Shown: positions 1 through 6,775, counted from the first letter of the stretch. The stretch: 12,006 nt of DNA from Alphaproteobacteria bacterium UBA1908 (GCA_002337525.1 DDGG01000006.1:1-12006); one strand, 5' to 3'. Program-made: numbers and translations. Notes: generated by a model not told the origin, from the sequence alone.

Positions 1-453
1 GGTACTGGTTCACTATCGGTCAGCCAGGAGTATTTAGCCTTGGAGGATGGTCCCCCCATGTTCAGTCAAGGTTACACGTGCCCCGACCTACTCGTTTTCA
101 CTGAATCAGATTTTCGGATACGGGACTATCACCCACTATGGTCGGCCTTCCCAGACCGTTCTCCTAATCAGTCATCAGCTTAAGGGCTAATCCCCGTTCG
201 CTCGCCGCTACTCAGGGAATCTCAATTGATTTCTGTTCCTACGGGTACTTAGATGTTTCAGTTCCCCGCGTTCGCCTCACCGACCTATGGATTCAGTCGG
301 TGATACCCGCCTTACAACGGGTGGGTTGCCCCATTCGGAGATCTCCGGGTCAAACGGTTGTTTGCCACCTAACCGGAGCTTATCGCAGGCTACAACGTCC
401 TTCATCGCCTCTGGCTGCCAAGGCATCCACCGTGCACGCTTCGTCACTTGACC
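1..453 (-). rRNA. 23S ribosomal RNA, 5' portion (partial)
   Basis: On the minus strand the sequence from 453 downward reads GGTCAAGTGACGAAGCGTGC and continues with the conserved CACGGTGGATGCC, GAGGCGATGAAGGACGT and GCGATAAGC blocks of the bacterial 23S 5' domain. It later has CTGAATCCATAGGT and GGCGAACGCGGGGAACTGAA. The 5' end is set at 453 by alignment from memory with E. coli 23S position 1. The 3' part, and presumably 5S, lie beyond base 1. The part visible here shows no large intervening-sequence insertion. The gene is preceded by tRNA-Ala and a 244-nt spacer, but not by a 16S gene. Confidence 0.97.
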
Positions 454-697
454 ATATAACCCAAAACAGTCATACGGCCGCAACGATTAACGATACGCAC
501 CAAATAGACACAAGTGTCAGATAAACTTCTAACGCTTGTATTCCATTGGAATACTTGGACTTTCTCATTTCCCAGATTGTTAAAGAGCATGCCGGTCCGA
601 TAACGGACTGCAGCGCTGACCAGAAGTCAGAAGCAAACGGTCGCGTACAACCGCTTGACTATGACTTCGCCGATGGCCGGCGAACGATTTTGGAAAT
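454..697 (-). other. Transcribed spacer between tRNA-Ala and 23S rRNA
   Basis: This 244-nt spacer holds no credible gene. Several short perfect hairpins can be read: CGCCG/CGGCG at 668-682, GTCCG/CGGAC at 595-608, GTATTCC/GGAATAC at 538-554 and GACAC/GTGTC at 507-518. One of them sits directly before a boxA motif. Such stems are expected in processed rRNA precursors. The long 23S processing stem cannot be tested because the 3' flank of 23S is outside the window. Confidence 0.85.
574..608 (-). promoter_or_regulatory. boxB-boxA type rRNA antitermination site
   Basis: On the minus strand a perfect 5-bp hairpin, GTCCG-TTAT-CGGAC (608 to 595), is followed at once by TGCTCTTTAACAATCT (589 to 574). 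The latter contains the classical boxA core TGCTCTTTAACA that binds NusB and S10. The boxB-then-boxA order in the transcript is that of E. coli rRNA leaders and spacers. By inference it keeps RNA polymerase from terminating within the 23S gene. Confidence 0.8.
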
Positions 698-773
698 TGG
701 TGGAGCCGAGGAGGATCGAACTCCTGACCTCCTGCGTGCAAGGCAGGCGCTCTCCCAGCTGAGCTACGGCCCC
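698..773 (-). tRNA. tRNA-Ala (anticodon UGC)
   Basis: The 76-nt gene folds as a complete cloverleaf. The acceptor stem is GGGGCCG with CGGCTCC, including one G-U pair. The D arm is GCTC...GAGC. The anticodon stem CCTGC/GCAGG carries loop CTTGCAC with anticodon TGC (738-740). The T arm is AGGAG-TTCGATC-CTCCT, and CCA is encoded (698-700). It is the first gene of the rRNA unit. The usual tRNA-Ile(GAU) and 16S are absent, because the next upstream gene is the EAL-domain CDS 110 bp away. Confidence 0.98.
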
Positions 774-797
774 GAATAATCTGAATTTAATAGGCAG

Positions 798-826
798 ACA
801 ATAGCGTCAAAATTCTGAAATCTCAA
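798..826 (-). promoter_or_regulatory. Candidate promoter of the tRNA-Ala-23S unit
   Basis: On the minus strand TTGAGA (826-821) and TATTGT (803-798) are separated by exactly 17 nt, matching a housekeeping sigma factor promoter at 5/6 and 4/6 positions. Transcription would start near 791, leaving a leader of about 18 nt before tRNA-Ala. The position is what a rRNA unit without 16S would need. A perfect TATAAT also occurs at 882-877 on this strand, but without a convincing -35. Confidence 0.45.
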
Positions 827-882
827 GAGGAAAGTCATTTATAATAGATAAAGTTGATCGTCCTTAAAACCTGTCTATTATA

Positions 883-2055
883 TTACCATTTTTCCGTTAA
901 TCGTGGCTTACCAAAAAGATACCCTTGTCCAAAGTCAAATTGAAAATCTAACATTTCAATAAGATCTTTTTCCGTTTCAACCTTTGTCACAATTAAATCA
1001 ATACCTACTTTATCAGTTTGTTTCTTAAAGTTCTCTATTAATTTGCCTGCCGAATCTTTTTCAAGGCTTTGAAGTAAAAGGGACGTATCAAACTTGATAT
1101 ATTTTACATTCAACTCTTTTAATTTTTTAAGATCTAGTGCCTCAATCTGGCTAATATGATCCAGGGAAAAACGACACCCTTGTTTAACAAGGTAATGAAG
1201 AGCTTCAAGAGTTTCTTCAGAAGATTGTAATAAATCTTGAAAGTCTAGCTCAAACACAAGAGTGGGAATAATATTTCTATTCTGCTCAATAAAATCCAGA
1301 AAATTCTCGAGAAAAGCCTTATTACGCAGTGTTGTCAGTGAAAGATTACAAAAAAACGGGACTGAAACTTTTTTCTTCATAGCTTTTCGAATAAGCTGAA
1401 TACACCTTAATAAAAGGGTATTATCAATAATACGTATAAGATCTTCCTCTTCAGCAAGTCCCAAAAAATGGTCTGGAATAATGACAGTGCCATCCGTATC
1501 TCTAAGTCGGGAGTAGCACTCAAAAGCACGAGGTTTTCTTTGAGGCAAACTAACAATGGGTTGCAATAACATTTCTATACGGTCTTCCCGTAACGCCCCC
1601 TTAACAATTGATAGGAGTTTCTCGCGCGGCAAATCCTGAACACGAATTTCTTCCTCAACAGTACCGTCTAGCTCTTGCTTTTTTTTCTGAACAACCTGTA
1701 CCGGAATTTTATCATCACTCTTTTGCGAAGTCTGTCGTGCTTCCTGTTCTGAAACTTTTTGAATCAAATCTTGTTGAAGACGAAGTTCCCCATCTTCCTC
1801 GTTGGAACTTGCTTCTTCAAGACGTTTTAACTGAGACCCAAACAAGTCTTGAGCTTTTCCAAGTTTTTTAAGTTCATTAGAGAGTTCATGTTGACTCTTT
1901 GCCCTATTTTTCCCATCAAGAATCAGGAAGAAAACGATGAAGCTCCCCATCCAGGCCATCACAAGATCAGTAGGATTGTGACCATAAAACAGGAAAAGAC
2001 CCAAAGCAGGAAAGCCTCCCAGCAATACAGACAAACTGATTGAAGACATCATCAT
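883..2055 (-). CDS. TipF-like membrane protein with degenerate EAL domain
   Basis: Residues 6-24 and 30-47 are hydrophobic segments. Residues 50-135 are charged and probably coiled-coil. Residues 145-390 match an EAL domain (c-di-GMP phosphodiesterase fold). Recognisable family positions are E179 (ECYSR where EALLR is usual), N237 (CNLS), E269 (VFELD), K321 and D323 (IKFD), E360 (VET) and GQGYLFGKP near 376-384. The DDFGTG loop is reduced to DHIS (299-302), and the AEGVET motif reads VTKVET, so a metal ligand and a catalytic Glu are probably lost. I infer a c-di-GMP-binding or structural protein rather than an active enzyme. The two-TM, coiled-coil, EAL layout resembles Caulobacter TipF, needed for flagellar assembly. 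It lies 43 bp after flhB, which supports that role. The SD AGGA sits too close to the first ATG, so the second or third ATG (2052 or 2049) may be used. Confidence 0.85.
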   Translation of the reverse strand: MMMSSISLSVLLGGFPALGLFLFYGHNPTDLVMAWMGSFIVFFLILDGKNRAKSQHELSNELKKLGKAQDLFGSQLKRLEEASSNEEDGELRLQQDLIQKVSEQEARQTSQKSDDKIPVQVVQKKKQELDGTVEEEIRVQDLPREKLLSIVKGALREDRIEMLLQPIVSLPQRKPRAFECYSRLRDTDGTVIIPDHFLGLAEEEDLIRIIDNTLLLRCIQLIRKAMKKKVSVPFFCNLSLTTLRNKAFLENFLDFIEQNRNIIPTLVFELDFQDLLQSSEETLEALHYLVKQGCRFSLDHISQIEALDLKKLKELNVKYIKFDTSLLLQSLEKDSAGKLIENFKKQTDKVGIDLIVTKVETEKDLIEMLDFQFDFGQGYLFGKPRLTEKW

Positions 2056-2060
2056 GGTTC

Positions 2061-2087
2061 CTACCTTTCTTCATGTTCTCTGGTCAT
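2061..2087 (-). CDS. Possible 8-codon leader ORF between flhB and the EAL gene
   Basis: Directly after the flhB TAA, the minus strand has GGGAG, 6 nt, then an ATG opening an 8-codon frame (MTREHEER). Its TAG overlaps the AGGA Shine-Dalgarno of the downstream EAL gene. It may couple translation across the gap, or it may be chance. No product is implied. Confidence 0.25.
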   Translation of the reverse strand: MTREHEER

Positions 2088-2098
2088 AAAATTCTCCC

Positions 2099-3181
2099 TT
2101 AATGGCGTCTTTTTTGTTGGTCCATTTTAAGAATATAGCGCATAATTTTTGCAACCGCTTCGTAATATTGAACCGGAATTTCTTGCCCCTCCTCTACACC
2201 CGCATGAAGAGCACGCGCTAAAGGAGGATTTTCTACGATAGGCACCTTATTTTCAGTTGCAATTTTCCTCATCTGTAATGCCATTTTATCTTGTCCTTTT
2301 GCCACAAGTTGTGGCGCATTCATTTTGCCATGTTCATATTTTAACGCAATTGCAAAATGAGTAGGGTTTGTAACAAGAACACTTGATTCTGCAACAGTCT
2401 GAGCCATTCGGCGCTGAGATCTTTGCTGGCGTATTTGACGCAGGCGCTGCTTAATATGAGGATCACCTTCTGTTTCTTTATGTTCATCTTTAATTTCCTG
2501 ATGTGACATCTTCAAATTTTGCAAAAATTGATACTTTTGATAACCATAGTCTAAAAGAGCCACCAACGTTACAAGAAAGAAAATAATTGCTAAAAGTCTA
2601 ACAACCAGGTTACTCAAATAGGCCAACATCCCCGACGTCTTCATTGAAAGAAGAGGGGCAAGCTTAAAAAACTCAGGCCATAGTATACCAATAGCGATGG
2701 CCGCAATAATGGAAAATTTCACAGCATTTTTCAAAAATTCAACCCAGGCCGATGCCCCGAAAAGACGCTCCATTCCCTTAAGAGGAGAAAATTTACTAAG
2801 CTTGGGTTTCATATTTTTAAGAGAAACCAAAAATTTTGTTTGGGAAAGAGCACCCGTTAGAGCAGCTGCTACTAAAAAAAGAGTCGGCAATGCCAGGTAA
2901 AATGCGACTTCAAGAAAAAGGTGAGACAAGGTATCAAGAAGTCCTGATCCTTCTATAGCAAGACTTTCTGTCGAACCCAAAAAAGGCTTTAAAGAGTCGA
3001 CAATACCACGAAAACTTTTAGGGAATACAAAAAGAATCAAAAGTGTTAATGTGCCCAACATAAACCAGTGACCAACTTCTTTTGAAAAAGGGATCTGACC
3101 TTCTTCTCGGGCTTTTTCAAGGCGTCGAAGAGTTGGTTCCTCTGTTTTTTGGGACTTATCCTGATCTTGGTCGTCGCTCAC
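2099..3181 (-). CDS. flhB: Flagellar export-gate switch protein FlhB
   Basis: FlhB is an inner-membrane part of the flagellar type III export apparatus. It switches substrate class from rod/hook to filament after self-cleavage. The 360-residue length is normal. The N-terminus has the family pattern QKTEEPT..RL.KAREEGQI (11-30). Four hydrophobic segments follow (about 40-60, 85-115, 150-175 and 185-212). The cytosolic domain contains the autocleavage motif NPTH at 272-275 within VTNPTHFAIALKYE, and PIVENPPLARALH (314-326), which is typical of flagellar FlhB. The start is GTG (3181-3179), because the next Met is residue 41, inside the first membrane segment. An AGGGA lies 10 nt upstream. The gene is divergent from the phosphopantetheinyl transferase and is the first gene of a two-gene unit with the EAL protein. 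Confidence 0.97.
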   Translation of the reverse strand: MSDDQDQDKSQKTEEPTLRRLEKAREEGQIPFSKEVGHWFMLGTLTLLILFVFPKSFRGIVDSLKPFLGSTESLAIEGSGLLDTLSHLFLEVAFYLALPTLFLVAAALTGALSQTKFLVSLKNMKPKLSKFSPLKGMERLFGASAWVEFLKNAVKFSIIAAIAIGILWPEFFKLAPLLSMKTSGMLAYLSNLVVRLLAIIFFLVTLVALLDYGYQKYQFLQNLKMSHQEIKDEHKETEGDPHIKQRLRQIRQQRSQRRMAQTVAESSVLVTNPTHFAIALKYEHGKMNAPQLVAKGQDKMALQMRKIATENKVPIVENPPLARALHAGVEEGQEIPVQYYEAVAKIMRYILKMDQQKRRH

Positions 3182-3197
3182 GGCGCGCTTTTCCCTG

Positions 3198-3226
3198 TTG
3201 CGATCACAGAAATCCTAGCATAAATT
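3198..3226 (+). promoter_or_regulatory. Candidate promoter for the phosphopantetheinyl transferase gene
   Basis: TTGCGA (3198-3203) and TAAATT (3221-3226) are 17 nt apart on the plus strand, within the 108-bp divergent gap. A start near 3233 would give a leader of about 57 nt before the ATG at 3290. I saw no convincing sigma-54 or sigma-70 promoter for flhB on the other strand. Confidence 0.35.
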
Positions 3227-3289
3227 TAAACTGGGAAAAATGGTCGATTATCCGGGTTTCCTGAAAGAGCAAAAAATGGGAAATGTAAA

Positions 3290-4003
3290 ATGCATTCTTT
3301 TTCACTGGCTTCTCTAAAGATCGATTCAACCTGGATTCAGTTTAATCTACCTGTTCCCGGGCCAAACATTTTTCACGATCGCCTTGTGACTCAAAACCTC
3401 TGCCGTTCTCTTGTTTTACCCCTTGTACAAAAAAGCCTTCTTGAAGATTTTCAAATCGACCCCGGACACTATATGCTGGAAAAGAAAGAATCCGGAGCCC
3501 CCACTTTAGCTCTTCGACCAGGCCTGAAAGAAAGCCTTAAACATCCTCCCTTATCAATCAGCATTTCTCATAGTGGTCCCTATATTGGTATTTTCCTGAG
3601 TGATGAAGAACCTGTCGGCCTTGATCTTGAAGATTTATCAAGACAAAGATCCTGGGGGAAACTGGTACAACGATTTAACAAAATAGACCAGGATTGGATT
3701 AAAAAAAAAGGCATGAAAGGGTTTTATCAACTATGGACAGGACGAGAAGCTCTTGGAAAATCTCTTGAAAAAGGTCTTGAAACAGCATTGGGCCTTAATA
3801 TTATCTCCTGGCCCTCTGCCTCAGGAGTCTGGCACCCCATAGAGGTGAATATAAACCCACAACCCTCTGAAAAAAAAATCAAAACTAAACTTTTCTCTAT
3901 TCTATTCAATCAAAAAGAAGATATTTTTTACTCTCTTGTTCTTGCCTCCAACCCATCAGAAAAAAATGTTCCACAAACATTACGATCCCATTTTTACCTT
4001 TAG
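3290..4003 (+). CDS. Sfp-type 4'-phosphopantetheinyl transferase
   Basis: The enzyme moves the phosphopantetheine arm of coenzyme A onto a serine of acyl or peptidyl carrier proteins, in the cytosol. Three superfamily motifs are present in order: SISHSG (91-96); VGLDLED (109-115), with D112 and E114 as magnesium ligands; and FYQLWTGREALGKSLEKG (145-162), where E153 is the third ligand and REA replaces the common KEA. The 237-residue length fits the Sfp/EntD class, not the short AcpS class. The N-terminal third is weakly conserved. The ATG at 3290 has GGGAA upstream. accB and accC follow on the same strand after 147 bp, so activation of the fatty-acid ACP is a reasonable inference. A secondary-metabolite carrier target is possible, but no such genes are in view. 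Confidence 0.9.
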   Translation: MHSFSLASLKIDSTWIQFNLPVPGPNIFHDRLVTQNLCRSLVLPLVQKSLLEDFQIDPGHYMLEKKESGAPTLALRPGLKESLKHPPLSISISHSGPYIGIFLSDEEPVGLDLEDLSRQRSWGKLVQRFNKIDQDWIKKKGMKGFYQLWTGREALGKSLEKGLETALGLNIISWPSASGVWHPIEVNINPQPSEKKIKTKLFSILFNQKEDIFYSLVLASNPSEKNVPQTLRSHFYL

Positions 4004-4042
4004 ACTCTCTTGTACGAACCAGGAAAAAGAAAAAGGATGTTC

Positions 4043-4105
4043 ATGAGTCACAAGCCATGGTATAAGGCGATTATGGTTTCAAAAATTGTCAAACATATAC
4101 AGTAA
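4043..4105 (+). CDS. Possible 20-codon small ORF upstream of accB
   Basis: After AAGGA (4033-4037) an ATG at 4043 opens a 20-codon frame ending in TAA at 4103-4105. The product would be basic and partly hydrophobic (MSHKPWYKAIMVSKIVKHIQ). The ribosome site is better placed than that of accB itself. It could be a leader peptide of the accBC transcript or a chance frame, and I know of no homologue. The rest of the gap (4106-4150) is AT-rich, with a palindromic run around 4105-4125. Confidence 0.25.
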   Translation: MSHKPWYKAIMVSKIVKHIQ

Positions 4106-4150
4106 TTAAAAATATTTTTTTAATTTTAGTATCAAGGGCTTAAGTATTTC

Positions 4151-4618
4151 ATGACTCAAAAAACATCCTTTAAAGAAGAACTTGTTCGTCAACTTGCTGA
4201 AATTCTCAACGATACCAATTTAACGGAAATTGAGTACGAACTGGATAATTGTCGCATCCGTGTTGCCCGCGAGGTGCAGCAGATTATGACAACACCTCAT
4301 ATCAATACCCCTGTTACACAAGCTCCGGCACAAACTCCTGCACCACAAATCATAACTCAAGCTACAAATGACCTCGCAGATCATCCTGGCGTTCTCAAGG
4401 CGCCTATGGTAGGGACAGCCTATATGGCGCCAAGCCCCGGAGCCGATAATTTTGTCAAAGTTGGTGATTCTGTTGAGAGTGGCCAAACTCTTCTGATTAT
4501 TGAAGCCATGAAGGTCATGAATCAGATCAAAGCCACCACTTCCGGCATCGTAAAAGAAATATTGGTCCGGGATGCAGACCCAATTGAATTTGATCAACCC
4601 CTTATTATTATTGAATAG
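4151..4618 (+). CDS. accB: Biotin carboxyl carrier protein of acetyl-CoA carboxylase
   Basis: AccB carries the biotin that is carboxylated by AccC and then delivers the carboxyl group to acetyl-CoA, forming malonyl-CoA for fatty acid synthesis. The 155-residue protein has the standard layout. There is an N-terminal helical segment (1-45), a Pro/Ala/Gln/Thr-rich linker (46-75), and a C-terminal biotinyl domain (82-155) starting at VLKAPMVGTAY, with the biotinylation motif EAMKVMN. K121 is the expected biotinylated lysine. The GADNFVKVGDSV segment (97-108) includes the thumb region typical of bacterial BCCP. accC starts 9 bp after the stop, and its Shine-Dalgarno overlaps the stop. The accB ribosome site is weak (AAGGG about 13 nt from the ATG). 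Confidence 0.97.
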   Translation: MTQKTSFKEELVRQLAEILNDTNLTEIEYELDNCRIRVAREVQQIMTTPHINTPVTQAPAQTPAPQIITQATNDLADHPGVLKAPMVGTAYMAPSPGADNFVKVGDSVESGQTLLIIEAMKVMNQIKATTSGIVKEILVRDADPIEFDQPLIIIE

Positions 4619-4621
4619 GAG
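4617..4621 (+). promoter_or_regulatory. accC ribosome binding site overlapping the accB stop
   Basis: AGGAG begins inside the accB TAG stop codon and lies 6 nt before the accC ATG. This suggests translational coupling that would keep carrier protein and carboxylase in proportion. Confidence 0.7.
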
Positions 4622-4627
4622 CACTTT

Positions 4628-5992
4628 ATGTTCCGTAAAGTTCTTATCGCCAATCGGGGTGAAATAGCCCTTCGCATTCACAGAGCATGCCGGGAAATGG
4701 GTATTCAAACTGTTGCCGTCCATTCCACCGCAGATGCAGATGCAATGCATGTACGGCTTGCAGACGAAAGTATTTGTATCGGTGGCAATGCCTCAAAAGA
4801 CAGTTATTTAAATATGGCCTCTTTAATTTCTGCAGCAACTATTTCTGGTGCTGAAGCCATTCATCCGGGAGTGGGTTTTTTATCAGAAAATGCAGAATTT
4901 GCAACGATGGTCGAAGAACATGGCTTTGTCTTTATTGGTCCGACACCAGAGCATATTCGTATCATGGGTGACAAGATTACTGCAAAAAAAACAGTCGCAG
5001 ATCTTGGTATTCCAGTCGTACCGGGAACAGATGGTCCTGTGTCACCCGAGGGTAATATTGAAGAGCTTGCTGCCGATATCGGATATCCAGTCCTTGTGAA
5101 AGCTTCTGGCGGTGGTGGTGGTAAGGGTATGCAAATTGTTCATGATCCTGCCAACCTAAGAGAAGCTATTACCGTTGCCAGCAACGAAGCGATGGTTAAC
5201 TTTGGAAATCCGGAAGTTTTTATTGAAAAGTTCCTGGGTCGTCCCCGCCATATTGAAATCCAGGTTTTAGCAGATCAGCATGGTAATGCTGTTCACCTGG
5301 GAGAACGGGACTGTTCCCTGCAACGTCGTCATCAAAAAATATGGGAGGAAGCTCCTTCCCCTGCCTTAACACAAGAACAACGTCAACAGCTTGGTGATAA
5401 AGTTGCAAAAGCAACACAACGCATGGGATATCGGGGTGCAGGTACCTTTGAATTTTTATATGAAAATGGTGAGTTTTATTTCATTGAAATGAATACCCGT
5501 ATTCAGGTAGAGCACCCTATTTCAGAAATGATTACAGGTATTGATCTGGTTAGCGAGCAAATTCGAGTTGCCGCCGGAGAAAAACTCCGCTTCACTCAGG
5601 AAGATATTCGCTTTGGAGGACATGCGATTGAATGTCGTATTAATGCAGAGGATCCTGAATCTTTTTTCCCATCACCCGGAAAAATCACTGATTATCATGC
5701 CCCTGGTGGTCTGCGTGTACGCGTTGATAGTGCTCTTTATAGTGGTTATTCAATCCCGCCTTACTACGATAGTTTGGTGTCAAAACTCATTGTTCTTGGG
5801 AACGATCGTCAAGAATGCCTTAAACGGTTACACCGGGCTTTGGATGAATATGTGATTGGTGGCATTAAAACACTTATTCCCTTGCATCAGGAACTCTGTC
5901 AAAATCACGATGTCATAGACGGTAACTATGATATTCGCTGGCTAGAAGACTTTTTAGAAAAAAGAACAAAAGAAAATTCCGGGGGTTCTTAA
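4628..5992 (+). CDS. accC: Biotin carboxylase subunit of acetyl-CoA carboxylase
   Basis: AccC uses ATP and bicarbonate to carboxylate biotin on AccB, in the cytosol. The 454 residues match the E. coli length (449) throughout. The N-terminal domain opens FRKVLIANRGEIALRI. The ATP-grasp region has K116, the glycine loop SGGGGGKGM (160-168), RHIEIQVL (207-214), the bicarbonate/biotin segment ERDCSLQRRHQK (226-237), the metal ligands E275 and E287, and EMNTRIQVEH (287-296) with R291 and E295. All expected active-site residues appear present. One local difference is KIWEEAP where KVVEEAP or similar is common. The gene is the last of the accBC pair. No clear intrinsic terminator follows, and a tandem repeat array starts 10 bp after the stop. 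Confidence 0.98.
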   Translation: MFRKVLIANRGEIALRIHRACREMGIQTVAVHSTADADAMHVRLADESICIGGNASKDSYLNMASLISAATISGAEAIHPGVGFLSENAEFATMVEEHGFVFIGPTPEHIRIMGDKITAKKTVADLGIPVVPGTDGPVSPEGNIEELAADIGYPVLVKASGGGGGKGMQIVHDPANLREAITVASNEAMVNFGNPEVFIEKFLGRPRHIEIQVLADQHGNAVHLGERDCSLQRRHQKIWEEAPSPALTQEQRQQLGDKVAKATQRMGYRGAGTFEFLYENGEFYFIEMNTRIQVEHPISEMITGIDLVSEQIRVAAGEKLRFTQEDIRFGGHAIECRINAEDPESFFPSPGKITDYHAPGGLRVRVDSALYSGYSIPPYYDSLVSKLIVLGNDRQECLKRLHRALDEYVIGGIKTLIPLHQELCQNHDVIDGNYDIRWLEDFLEKRTKENSGGS

Positions 5993-6001
5993 AAGCGCAA
6001 A

Positions 6002-6305
6002 ATCATGAATCCAGGTAATCTGGATCCCTGCGCTCGACGCTGTCTCGCTCTGGATGACACCCACTGTCATTCAGAAGGAGTGAAACGACTGAAGAATCCA
6101 GGTGTTAGTGCAAGATCATGATCCACGTAATCTGGATCCCTGCGCTCGACACTGTCTCACTCTGGATGACACCCACCGTCATTCAGAAGGAGCGATAGCG
6201 ACTGAAGAATCCAGGTGTTAGTGCAAGATCATGATCCAGGTAATCTGGATCCCTGCGCTCGACGCTGTCTCGCTCTGGATGACACCCACCGTCATTCAGA
6301 AGGAG
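6002..6305. repeat. Three tandem copies of a 113-bp palindromic repeat unit
   Basis: The copies start at ATCATGA at 6002, 6115 and 6228. Copies 1 and 2 are full length (113 bp each). Copy 3 is cut after GTCATTCAGAAGGAG at 6305. Each unit has a 39-nt arm CTGGAT...GATGAC (6020, 6132, 6245), a 7-nt centre ACCCACC (ACCCACT in copy 1) and a 36-37-nt arm GTCATTCAG...AATCCAG. The arms pair at both ends and form an imperfect palindrome of 82-83 nt. The linker of about 30 nt carries GATCATGATC. Differences between copies are few, so duplication looks recent. This resembles dispersed intergenic palindromes (REP/MITE-like) of alphaproteobacteria and gammaproteobacteria. It fills most of the 396-bp gap between accC and the response regulator. 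Confidence 0.85.
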
Positions 6306-6339
6306 TATTACTTTTCTGCAAACAAAGCCCTTTCAAGTT

Positions 6340-6378
6340 CTGGATTGATATGCCGACCCGAGGCTTTCTCTCGATGAC
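6340..6378. repeat. Diverged 39-bp half-unit of the palindromic repeat
   Basis: This module starts CTGGAT, ends GATGAC and is exactly 39 nt long, as in the tandem copies upstream. By my count the two agree at about 23 of 39 positions. It sits between 9-bp inverted repeats, ACTTTTCTG (6310-6318) and CAGAAAAGT (6378-6386). It ends just beyond the stop codon of the response regulator gene on the other strand. Confidence 0.5.
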
Positions 6379-6388
6379 AGAAAAGTGT

Positions 6389-6775
6389 TTAGAAGAGGGC
6401 CTCCAGCGTTTCCTGGAAAACTTTAAAATCCAGAGGCTTAGTTAGAAAAAAATCGGCACCACTGGATTTCGCAGTTTGACGACTTTTATCATCACTGTAA
6501 GCTGAAACAATAATCGTTTTAACTTCCGGATAAAGACTTTTCATTTTAAGTAAAAGTTCAAAGCCATTCATCTCCGGCATATTTACATCTGTAACAACAA
6601 CATCCACCATTAAACCATTTTCAAGTATCTCCAAAGCTTGTAGACCGTCTTGAGCAAAAAAGAAATCGTACTTTCCTGCTTTAATTTCTTTTCGAAAGCG
6701 CTGACGCGTTAAAATATCAATATCCCCTTCGTCATCAACAATCAGTATTTTTCTCATCCGTTTTTCCGCATGCAT
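6389..6775 (-). CDS. Single-domain response regulator (CheY-like receiver)
   Basis: The 128 residues form one receiver domain with no output domain. The acidic pair D14-D15 (LIVDDE), phosphoacceptor D63 (VVTDVNMPEMNGFELL), switch serine S91 (IIVSAYSDD) and K113 (LTKPL) are all present, so it should accept phosphate. The insert KEIKAGKYDFFFAQDG before helix 2 is longer than in CheY. Output must come from protein contact, for instance with a kinase, a motor switch or a diguanylate enzyme, and none is adjacent. The gene is divergent from the MBL-fold hydrolase, 76 bp apart. The start is uncertain: the Met at residue 7 (6757) sits just before the domain and may be used instead. Confidence 0.93.
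   Translation of the reverse strand: MHAEKRMRKILIVDDEGDIDILTRQRFRKEIKAGKYDFFFAQDGLQALEILENGLMVDVVVTDVNMPEMNGFELLLKMKSLYPEVKTIIVSAYSDDKSRQTAKSSGADFFLTKPLDFKVFQETLEALF

Noticed and set aside
277..524. Open frames inside the start of 23S rRNA on both strands
   Set aside because: Conserved rRNA sequence explains the region fully; these are chance frames.
546..779. Open frame of 77 codons on the plus strand across the tRNA and spacer
   Set aside because: It runs antisense through tRNA-Ala and boxA. Its end (EEDRTPDLLRARQALSQLSYGPE-like) is a well-known false protein produced by translating tRNA complements.
840..882. Inverted repeat TATAATAGA/TCTATTATA after the EAL stop as a terminator
   Set aside because: The arms are perfect, but the stem is almost all A/T with a 25-nt loop and no T-run, so termination is unlikely. 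It may only be AT-rich promoter-like DNA.
4220..4838. Antisense frames over accB and the start of accC
   Set aside because: The sense strand encodes highly conserved AccB and AccC, and the antisense products show no family features.
6002..6305. CRISPR array
   Set aside because: The repeats are 113-bp tandem copies without unique spacers, and no cas gene is near.
6215..6445. 76-codon plus-strand frame after accC
   Set aside because: It reads through the palindromic repeat and the end of the response regulator gene, and the product is a repeat translation.
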